From Desulfurococcales archaeon (GTDB lineage Archaea > Thermoproteota > Thermoprotei_A > Sulfolobales > WANQ01): a DNA stretch of 6,359 bases. The notes beneath the pieces were generated by a model. It was given only the letters and a program-made list of their open reading frames with translations. It made no database searches and was not told where the DNA came from. The position numbers were made by a program, and so were the translations under genes. The stretch covers positions 1-6,359 of the forward strand of contig JALUDQ010000023.1 of NCBI GenBank assembly GCA_027043985.1. The letters are read 5' to 3'. This document shows positions 1-4,836 of the stretch, in pieces (positions within the stretch are counted from its first letter, which is position 1; each line of letters begins with the position of its first letter).

Positions 1-47
1 AAACTATACATTTCACAGTATGTAAAAAGAGCAGAGTTGCAACAATA

Positions 48-737
48 ATGGAATTTCAACCCGGTAGAGTTTCAAGTTATAGAAAGGATCGTAAATACCG
101 TTCAGAAATGAATATCATATCGGATATACTGTTGTCTTTTAATAAAAGTGCTAGCGGAGCTATAGGCAAGACGCGGATAATGTATGCAGCAAATCTAAAC
201 ACAAAAATGCTATCAGAATATTTAGAGAAACTGGTAAAGTATGGTCTAATAATAGAAGAACAAACAGGTAGTAGAGTAGTATATAGGATAACTCCTAAGG
301 GAATTCTAACGTTAATGATATTATTAAAGCTGAGGTCTCTTCTAGATGTTAAAGGTGAACACAATAATAGAATTGAGCTATTAGAAGCAATAAAAGAATA
401 TTTTACGAAAAACACGCGGTCTAGAATAATGGAATCATATACTGCTCTGGGAGAATCAGGGCTAATACACTACTTCGACTTAATGATAAAATTGGAAGGC
501 AATGAGTATGCAGCAGTATACATATCTACAACCTCAAACAATATATCTTCACTTGAATATCTATGGTTCATACTAGGTCTATTAGATTCGGGAGTTAGAA
601 CAGGTGTATTTATAGAAGTAGGTTCAACGGCAAGACTTGAGAAGCGTATGTATGATAGAATAGAAGTATACAAACTAACACTTCCAAGAAAAGATCAAAC
701 TATGGTTAAATCATTTTTAGCTCAGATTACTGAGTGA
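48..737 (+). CDS. Winged-helix transcriptional regulator (HTH_45-like) with unassigned C-terminal domain
   Basis: This 229-residue protein is a probable DNA-binding regulator. Residues about 19-100 match the archaeal winged-helix pattern of the HTH_45/COG3432 type: an IISDIL helix (23-28), then GKTRIMYAANLN (40-51), EYLEKLVKYGLI (57-68), and a wing ending in YRITPKG (79-85). Residues about 110-229 form a second domain with alternating strands and helices (HYFDLMIKL at 141-149, YAAVYIS at 154-160) that I do not recognise; it could sense a ligand or mediate dimerisation. There is no membrane segment. The reading frame is open to the window's left edge, but no start codon lies upstream within the window; ATG 48 has no clear ribosome-binding site, so a short or absent leader is likely. 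ATG 108 is a less likely start because it would cut the conserved basic lead-in (KYRSEMNII). It sits directly upstream of the secreted-subunit genes, which have operator-like repeats in front, so local control is a reasonable inference. Confidence 0.82.
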   Translation: MEFQPGRVSSYRKDRKYRSEMNIISDILLSFNKSASGAIGKTRIMYAANLNTKMLSEYLEKLVKYGLIIEEQTGSRVVYRITPKGILTLMILLKLRSLLDVKGEHNNRIELLEAIKEYFTKNTRSRIMESYTALGESGLIHYFDLMIKLEGNEYAAVYISTTSNNISSLEYLWFILGLLDSGVRTGVFIEVGSTARLEKRMYDRIEVYKLTLPRKDQTMVKSFLAQITE

Positions 738-755
738 TTTCCCCGTTTTCTTCAC
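738..755 (+). terminator. Pyrimidine-rich 3' end of the regulator gene
   Basis: The stretch just after the TGA stop (ATTTCCCCGTTTTCTTCACC region) is rich in T and C with no obvious hairpin. Crenarchaeal transcripts commonly end in such T-rich tracts, so this could end the regulator transcript. The evidence is composition only. Confidence 0.3.
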
Positions 756-767
756 CTAGTAAATTTA

Positions 768-804
768 ACTACCATTTGAAAAATACTCTTTTGTGTCTGG
801 TAGT
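768..804. repeat. Inverted repeat ACTACCA / TGGTAGT
   Basis: Seven bases at 768-774 are the exact reverse complement of 798-804, separated by 23 bases. The spacer contains AAAAATACT (779-787), the same word found twice more downstream. It may be part of a regulator-binding array for the adjacent winged-helix protein; a seven-base repeat alone could be chance. Confidence 0.35.
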
Positions 805-814
805 GAACAAGTAG

Positions 815-851
815 TAGTATTTTTGTGAAAAACTGTTCCACAAAAATACTA
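815..851. promoter_or_regulatory. Perfect 13-bp inverted repeat (candidate operator or RNA hairpin) upstream of the subunit genes
   Basis: TAGTATTTTTGTG at 815-827 is exactly complementary to CACAAAAATACTA at 839-851, with an 11-base spacer. The right arm runs into a TATA-like element (ACTATATAG, 848-856), so a protein bound here would be placed to control transcription of the secreted subunits. The half-site word AAAAATACT occurs at 779-787, inverted at 816-824, and at 842-850, giving three sites within 72 bases. No T-tract follows the right arm, which argues against a simple terminator. The adjacent winged-helix gene is the natural candidate to bind it. The repeat is seen directly; its role is inferred. 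Confidence 0.6.
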
Positions 852-856
852 TATAG
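848..856 (+). promoter_or_regulatory. Candidate upstream TATA box (ACTATATAG)
   Basis: This A/T element overlaps the right arm of the 815-851 inverted repeat. With the usual archaeal spacing of about 25 bases, transcription would start near 878 and give a leader of about 70 bases containing a strong GGAGGTG (910-916). It competes with the TATA-like element at 899-907 as promoter of the first subunit gene. Confidence 0.35.
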
Positions 857-898
857 CTCAATACCTTTCAAATTCTGCAGATTTTTCCTACAATATTC

Positions 899-907
899 TT
901 AATATAA
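899..907 (+). promoter_or_regulatory. Candidate TATA box for the first secreted-subunit gene
   Basis: TTAATATAA lies about 41 bases before ATG 948. At normal archaeal spacing, transcription would begin near 930, leaving a short leader that still contains AGGTG at 937-941. The same geometry (A/T box about 40 bases before the ATG, GGTG between) appears before the SDH peptidase gene, which supports this choice. A second promoter at 848-856 is possible. Confidence 0.45.
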
Positions 908-936
908 GCGGAGGTGTAGTTGTATTCAACATAAAT

Positions 937-941
937 AGGTG
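937..941 (+). promoter_or_regulatory. Ribosome-binding site AGGTG that decides the start of the first subunit
   Basis: AGGTG ends six bases before ATG 948. The longest reading frame would start at GTG 939-941, inside this motif, so ATG 948 is the better start. Confidence 0.65.
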
Positions 942-947
942 TACTAC

Positions 948-1502
948 ATGAACTACACATCTTCAAAAATAGTAGGAATACTAGCGCTAACCATACTATT
1001 AGCATCACTAGCGACAGCATACGCAATGTGGGCAGAGACGCTAAGGATAAATGTAACAATCAATACGGGTGAAGTAGATGTAGAGTGGAGTGATTGGGCA
1101 TGCAGTGACAGAGGACCAGACCCGCAAGCCCCAGGTTTCAATAACAGTGAGGGTAAAGACGTAGCATCATGCTATGTAGAACCAGAGATCTACGATGATG
1201 AAGGCGATGTAATAAAACTAAACGTAACAATAACCAATGCATATCCAGGATATAATCCAGAGTTCAAGTTCCTAGTAGACAATATCGGTACCATACCAGT
1301 AAAACTATTAAACTACACAATAGAGGGCGTAAATACTACAGCATTAAGTGTGAATATGACCATACCTGACGACACCCAGATACACGCAGGAGAAGACCTA
1401 ACAATTGGTATGAGTGTAGAAGTACTACAAGCAGCCCAGGAGAACGCAACATACACATTTGAAATAACACTAGTGTTCGCGCAGTGGAACGAGGTACCCT
1501 AA
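948..1502 (+). CDS. Secreted camelysin/TasA-like filament subunit, paralog 1
   Basis: This 184-residue protein is predicted to be secreted. Residues 1-7 form a short n-region with a lysine at position 7, 8-23 a hydrophobic core, and A24-Y25-A26 a signal peptidase I site, leaving a mature protein beginning Met-Trp. The mature part is beta-rich and acidic: RINVTINTGEVDVEW (33-47), two cysteines (C52, C75) enclosing PGFNNSEGKDV (62-72), a strand region around 88-97, DNIGTIPVKLLNY (111-123), and a terminal strand ending in QWNE (179-182). It has seven N-x-S/T sequons (N35, N65, N92, N122, N129, N136, N166), typical of archaeal surface glycoproteins. The short signal, the residue pattern after cleavage and the nearby signal peptidase fit the camelysin/TasA superfamily, which includes archaeal bundling pilins and cannula proteins. 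Valine is almost always GTA, suggesting biased codon use of a highly expressed gene. Secretion is secure; the filament role is inferred. A cell-wall or S-layer accessory protein is the alternative. Confidence 0.75.
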   Translation: MNYTSSKIVGILALTILLASLATAYAMWAETLRINVTINTGEVDVEWSDWACSDRGPDPQAPGFNNSEGKDVASCYVEPEIYDDEGDVIKLNVTITNAYPGYNPEFKFLVDNIGTIPVKLLNYTIEGVNTTALSVNMTIPDDTQIHAGEDLTIGMSVEVLQAAQENATYTFEITLVFAQWNEVP

Positions 1503-1518
1503 CGATAACCTAAGACGT

Positions 1519-1522
1519 GGTG
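1519..1522 (+). promoter_or_regulatory. Ribosome-binding site GGTG that decides the start of the second subunit
   Basis: GGTG lies nine bases before ATG 1532. In-frame GTG codons at 1517 and 1520 are part of this motif; starting there would add five polar residues before the n-region. The leader 1504-1534 closely resembles that of the SDH peptidase gene (4810-4839). Confidence 0.6.
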
Positions 1523-1531
1523 TATACTAAC

Positions 1532-2185
1532 ATGAACTTTCAGAAAAAGATAATGGCGCCAATAGCGATAGTAGCATTACTATTGCTAGTAACAGTATCG
1601 TATGCAATGTGGTATGGTGAGCTAAAAATCAATGGCAACGTACAGACAGGTGAGCTTGACTGGGAATTCGTCCCGAACACTGTAATACAGCTAGATACCT
1701 GCGACTTCAATGTACCAGACACTAATGTGCCACCGGGAAATAATAGTGAGGGCAAGGATGTAGGATGTACTGATGTTCAACTAGTAGATACTGATGGAGA
1801 TGGAGACTATGATGCATTGAATATAACAATGTATAACGTCTACCCGTATTACTACGAACACATAGCATTCAAAGTGCACAATGATGGAACAATACCCCTA
1901 AAGATATGGCGTGTAATAATAGATGGAAGAGAATACTATGCATTAAATGAACACGTACTACGTACAGGAGTACCCTTAGACCTAGATGGAGATGGAGAAA
2001 ATGATACGATGATATGGTGGGGCGATAACTTTGGAGTACAATTACATCCGTGCGAGAGCGCTGATATAAGCTTAGACATAACAATATTGCAGCCAGCACC
2101 AGAAAACGCTACACTACACATGCTGATACAGTTCCAAGCAATAGCATGGAACGAATATGAGAGTGCACTACCAACATCACCGTAA
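1532..2185 (+). CDS. Secreted camelysin/TasA-like filament subunit, paralog 2, with two calcium-type loops
   Basis: This 217-residue secreted protein is a diverged tandem paralog of the gene before it, separated by 29 bases and probably co-transcribed. The signal peptide has lysines at 5-6, a hydrophobic core at 7-22 and S23-Y24-A25 before a mature Met-Trp end. Shared blocks in the same order are YAMW, KIN...TGELDWEF (32-46), NNSEGKDV (70-77), NITMYNVYP (97-105), NDGTIPLKI (117-125), PENAT (190-194) and AWNE (205-208). C57 and C79 flank the NNSEGKDV loop as in paralog 1; C174 is extra. Two acidic loops, D86-TDGDGDY-D94 and D150-LDGDGEN-D158, have the DxDGDGxxD pattern of EF-hand/dockerin-like calcium sites. 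Paralog 1 has only a degenerate DDEGD at the place of the first loop, and the second lies in an insertion unique to this protein. There are four sequons (N70, N97, N157, N192). A filament subunit is the best reading; a minor, capping or tip subunit is possible. Confidence 0.75.
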   Translation: MNFQKKIMAPIAIVALLLLVTVSYAMWYGELKINGNVQTGELDWEFVPNTVIQLDTCDFNVPDTNVPPGNNSEGKDVGCTDVQLVDTDGDGDYDALNITMYNVYPYYYEHIAFKVHNDGTIPLKIWRVIIDGREYYALNEHVLRTGVPLDLDGDGENDTMIWWGDNFGVQLHPCESADISLDITILQPAPENATLHMLIQFQAIAWNEYESALPTSP

Positions 2186-2235
2186 GAATACAACTAGATG
2201 AGCCATCAACAAAATAGATAAAATAGAATAATATG

Positions 2236-2282
2236 GTAGGAGGCCGAGCGATTTTTAGCTCCGTGTCTACAAAATATTTTTT
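2236..2282 (+). terminator. Probable terminator after the two subunit genes
   Basis: About 50 bases past the stop, GTAG (2236-2239) can pair with CTAC (2267-2270), and GAGC (2246-2249) with GCTC (2258-2261); an alternative pairing is GGAG (2239-2242) with CTCC (2259-2262). The structure is followed by AAAATATTTTTT, with six T at 2277-2282. This would end the subunit transcript before the signal peptidase unit. The stems are short and imperfect. Confidence 0.45.
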
Positions 2283-2350
2283 CAAATATAAGTCACATAA
2301 TTTTGTTAATAGTTGTACTGTAATCATAGTAATAGAGTATAGTCTTGAAC

Positions 2351-2362
2351 GTTAATATATTA
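2351..2362. promoter_or_regulatory. A/T palindrome TAATATATTA, possible distal TATA box
   Basis: TAATATATTA at 2353-2362 is a perfect ten-base palindrome about 105 bases before the signal peptidase start. As a TATA box it would give a leader of roughly 80 bases. A second palindrome, TTCTATAGAA, lies at 2383-2392. Both are A/T-rich and may be incidental. Confidence 0.25.
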
Positions 2363-2411
2363 TGTCATAAACTGTATTTTTGTTCTATAGAAATTCTCCC
2401 ACACCCCCATA

Positions 2412-2447
2412 TACTCTAACTACACTACTCATATATAGCGTAGAGTA
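2412..2447. promoter_or_regulatory. Promoter region of the signal peptidase operon with TATA-like element inside an inverted repeat
   Basis: TACTCTA (2412-2418) and TAGAGTA (2441-2447) are exact inverted copies that flank ATATATAG (2431-2438). The arrangement suits a TATA box inside an operator. If ATATATAG is the TATA box, transcription would start near 2460 and leave almost no leader, excluding GGTG 2453-2456; an upstream CATATAC (2409-2414) would keep that site. Which box is used cannot be decided by eye. Confidence 0.4.
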
Positions 2448-2452
2448 AAAGC

Positions 2453-2456
2453 GGTG
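2453..2456 (+). promoter_or_regulatory. Ribosome-binding site GGTG before the GTG start of the signal peptidase
   Basis: GGTG ends ten bases before GTG 2467. No ATG exists nearby in frame, so GTG is the supported start. Confidence 0.5.
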
Positions 2457-2466
2457 CAATAAAGAA

Positions 2467-3705
2467 GTGAATACAAATAATACAAAGTATCGGGTAATAA
2501 CGGCATTATTATTAGTCTTAGCTAGTAAACTATTATTATATGCTGGTTTACTTAAGGGATATTCCGCCTATGTGGTGCAGCCTTTTCTATGGTTTCTAGC
2601 CTTCTTTATACTTTTTGATATAGTTGACAGAAAGAGTGCGACTCTGTATATATCACTACTACTTGCATCAATAAATATAGGAGCATTAATGGTTATAGGT
2701 ATTATAAGTGGTTGGGGATTAAACTCCTACGACACAAGCATATATGGTATAGTCTTAAATATACTACGTATAACGCCCTATGTTTTAGGACTAGAATTTC
2801 TAAGGGCAACTGTATTCCAGCGTTTAAGAAGTTATAAATCACTAGACCGCAGCATAGTCTTAGTCGCAGCATTGTTTACAGTTATAATGGTGTCTTTATC
2901 TAAATTCGTCTTATCCTTTAGTGATGAAACAATAATGTTAAAACTAATAATATCGTCACTGCTACCAATGTTCTCGTTGAACTTATTTCTATCGTATCTA
3001 TTGCTTGGAGGAGGTGTTTGGAATACAGTATCGTTCTCGCTAACAACATACGTGTTTACATTTATTGCACCTGTTTTACCAAATATTCCATGGTATATTG
3101 AGGGTATAGCATATACAGCAATATACTTGATCCTAATAATGTTCACAATACTGATATTAGGCGAAGTTGGGATACCGAGAATAGAGTTAAAGAAAAACAC
3201 GTTAACCAAGAGGATAATAGGTATTGTATCGTATCTATCAATTCTAGTAGTCCTTCTACTAATATTTGCAGGTGGGTTCAAACCCTTTGTTATTGCTTCG
3301 GGGAGTATGGAGCCCAATATAAATATCGGAGACATAGTATTGGTACAACCTACAGATATAAATGAAATAAAGGTTGGCAATATTATAGCCTACCATGTAA
3401 GCAATAGAATAGTAGTGCATAGAGTAGTAGAAGTCCTCAACAATAATGGCAAGATATATCTTAAAACTAAAGGTGATGCAAACCTTGATGCCGATCCAGG
3501 ACTTGTAACCGAGAGAGCTGTTCTGGGAAAAATAGCTTTCACTATACCGCGGGTAGGGTTTATAGCATTGGGTTTCCAGTATATGATGGTCAATTACCCA
3601 TTTCTTCTACCAGCTTTAATAGTAGGCTCGCTTCTACTCTATGCTATCCTAGCCCTAGTGGGCAAAGATATTAGAAAATACATGACATGGAGATGGGGTA
3701 TATGA
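2467..3705 (+). CDS. Signal peptidase I (S26B, SipW/Sec11-like) with a large N-terminal membrane domain
   Basis: This 412-residue membrane enzyme should cleave signal peptides on the outer face of the membrane, most simply those of the two secreted subunits just upstream. The catalytic part spans about 270-370. S280 in ASGSMEP is the nucleophile; NIGDIVLV (286-293) and VGNIIAYH (303-310) are the usual following strands. H318 in VVHRVVEV occupies the position where bacterial leader peptidase has lysine, which defines the archaeal/ER S26B type. D337 or D343 in KGDANLDAD supplies the acidic residue. Residues 10-233 contain about eight membrane segments, a ninth (250-268) precedes the active site, and one follows (376-398). 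Typical archaeal signal peptidases are much shorter with one or two segments, so the N-terminal module is unusual; I do not recognise it. The gene starts with GTG, and its end overlaps the next gene by four bases (ATGA), indicating translational coupling. The catalytic assignment is secure; dedication to the subunits is inferred. Confidence 0.9.
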   Translation: MNTNNTKYRVITALLLVLASKLLLYAGLLKGYSAYVVQPFLWFLAFFILFDIVDRKSATLYISLLLASINIGALMVIGIISGWGLNSYDTSIYGIVLNILRITPYVLGLEFLRATVFQRLRSYKSLDRSIVLVAALFTVIMVSLSKFVLSFSDETIMLKLIISSLLPMFSLNLFLSYLLLGGGVWNTVSFSLTTYVFTFIAPVLPNIPWYIEGIAYTAIYLILIMFTILILGEVGIPRIELKKNTLTKRIIGIVSYLSILVVLLLIFAGGFKPFVIASGSMEPNINIGDIVLVQPTDINEIKVGNIIAYHVSNRIVVHRVVEVLNNNGKIYLKTKGDANLDADPGLVTERAVLGKIAFTIPRVGFIALGFQYMMVNYPFLLPALIVGSLLLYAILALVGKDIRKYMTWRWGI

Positions 3706-4724
3706 AAAAAATCTATAGAAATACATTGTTTGCTGTATTAGCGGTTTCACTTATCATTGGTGTTCCACTAGCTATAATATCACATAGTACTAGTCCATAC
3801 AATGTTATGGAGAAGAATCCGGTACAAGTAATCTATAACACTAATTATGAGTACCTAGCTCATGTTAATAAGTCGATAATATATAATAACAGGGATATTG
3901 TTGGAATGGATGATCCTCTCTACATACCGTTAACGAAAACATTAGAATTCAATATGACTTTTAACATTATTAGTAAATTAGACAAAATTATTGGAAACAA
4001 GGGTATAATGGACTTAAAGATAAAGTTAACGGAACCCGACGGCTGGAGCATATTGTTGAACAATACAACATATATCATAGATTCATCCAATACGACGGTG
4101 AGATTCTACATAAATGTAACCGAGCTTAGAGACATTATAGCGAGTATTCGCAAGGAGATAGGACTATCATCGTTGGAGTACAATATTGAAGTTGACCCAA
4201 CTATAAAGGTGAGTACAAAACTTAACGATAGGATTGTAGACAGAATAATTGAGCCAAAACTAGTACTCTCACTTGATTTTCAAAGAAACAAAATACTATA
4301 TGATGACTTGAATTTCACAGACACTTACAAGCATGCTGAAAAGCAGATAATACCGTCGACTTTTTCAATGCTAGGATTATTTTCTTTAACGATCCAGAAC
4401 CTTAGATATATCAGCTATACGCTAATTCTAGCGGGGGTGGCATCAACAGTACTTATCATAATAACGCGCGAGAAAGAGTTAACTGGCGTTGTAGATGAGT
4501 TTCTACGCAAATATGATAACGTGATAATAAAGGCTTCAGCTGTAACCTCTAGTAGTAGAAAGGTATTAGTGAAAGACTTTAGGGAGCTTTTAAGAATATC
4601 GAGACTTCTAGGAAAGCCTATAGTATACTATAAGGAAGGAGAATCACATATATTTACAGTAATAGACGCTGAAACACTCTACATTCTCTCATTGGGCGAA
4701 GACGGTAAACCATTATCAGACTAA
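3702..4724 (+). CDS. DUF5305-like two-pass membrane protein, partner of the signal peptidase
   Basis: This 340-residue protein has a membrane segment at 8-27, a large exposed domain at 28-235, a second segment at 236-255 and a cytoplasmic tail at 256-340. The exposed domain starts with a strand pattern around NTNYEYLAHVNKSIIYNN (46-63), is predicted beta-rich and carries sequons at N56, N84, N120 or N121, N130, N138 and N204, so it probably faces outside. The tail (YDNVIIKA at 271-278, VLVKDFRELLRISRLLGKPI at 288-307, then FTVIDAETLYILS at 318-330) resembles the cytoplasmic end of DUF5305 proteins, which in archaea occur beside signal peptidases and TasA-like genes. No enzyme motif is visible. 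ATG 3702 overlaps the previous stop in ATGA and is preceded by GGGGT (3695-3699); the longer start at ATG 3687 would add five residues and lacks such a site. The role, perhaps anchoring or chaperoning subunits during assembly, is inferred; the family match is from memory. Confidence 0.7.
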   Translation: MKKIYRNTLFAVLAVSLIIGVPLAIISHSTSPYNVMEKNPVQVIYNTNYEYLAHVNKSIIYNNRDIVGMDDPLYIPLTKTLEFNMTFNIISKLDKIIGNKGIMDLKIKLTEPDGWSILLNNTTYIIDSSNTTVRFYINVTELRDIIASIRKEIGLSSLEYNIEVDPTIKVSTKLNDRIVDRIIEPKLVLSLDFQRNKILYDDLNFTDTYKHAEKQIIPSTFSMLGLFSLTIQNLRYISYTLILAGVASTVLIIITREKELTGVVDEFLRKYDNVIIKASAVTSSSRKVLVKDFRELLRISRLLGKPIVYYKEGESHIFTVIDAETLYILSLGEDGKPLSD

Positions 4725-4758
4725 ATATTGTTTTCTCTAGGAATATATTTTATTTTCG
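4725..4758 (+). terminator. T-rich termination region after the DUF5305-like gene
   Basis: The bases after the TAA stop include TTGTTTTCTCT (4729-4739) and ATATTTTATTTTC (4745-4757), with no convincing hairpin. Tandem T-tracts of this sort fit crenarchaeal transcript ends and would separate this operon from the SDH peptidase gene. Confidence 0.45.
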
Positions 4759-4784
4759 GGTATAACTCCACTAATAGTTATTGA

Positions 4785-4800
4785 GAAAAAATTAATTTAT
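4785..4800 (+). promoter_or_regulatory. Promoter of the SDH peptidase gene
   Basis: A purine/A-rich block (GAGAAAAA) followed by ATTAATTTAT (4791-4800) fits a BRE plus TATA box. It lies about 40 bases before ATG 4837, predicting transcription from near 4822 and a short leader holding GGTG at 4824-4827. Confidence 0.5.
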
Positions 4801-4836
4801 CATAGAGTTGATAAGCTAACTGTGGTGTATAGTGAC

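Noticed and set aside
97..118. Alternative start of the regulator at ATG 108
   Set aside because: It would remove the basic lead-in to the first helix that members of this winged-helix family usually have, and no ribosome-binding site precedes it.
77..415. Minus-strand open frame of 112 codons inside the regulator gene
   Set aside because: It mirrors the winged-helix coding sequence and has no independent start signal or family resemblance.
2195..2210. Possible C/D-box RNA suggested by AGATGA near 2196
   Set aside because: The C-box match is imperfect and no D, C' or D' boxes are found at workable spacing.
2211..2227. Tandem AAAATAGA repeat with a period of nine bases
   Set aside because: Only two copies in an A/T-rich tail; likely compositional rather than a functional repeat.
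2109..2327. Minus-strand open frame of 72 codons crossing the end of subunit 2 into the intergenic region
   Set aside because: It overlaps the coding end and the terminator-like region, with no ribosome-binding signal.
2263..2358. Plus-strand mini-ORF from GTG 2263 (about 30 codons) after a GGAGG at 2239-2243
   Set aside because: The spacing to GGAGG is about 19 bases, the peptide is low-complexity A/T-driven sequence, and the GGAGG is better explained as part of a stem.
2767..2830. CAAX-protease (CPBP)-like motif in the peptidase's membrane domain (GLEFLRATVF)
   Set aside because: The EExxxR signature is not matched and no downstream histidine motifs are present, so no second catalytic activity is claimed.
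2832..3380. Minus-strand open frame of 182 codons inside the signal peptidase gene
   Set aside because: It is antisense to a convincing membrane and catalytic sequence, has no ribosome-binding signal and shows no recognisable motif; A-ending codons on the plus strand leave few stops on the other.
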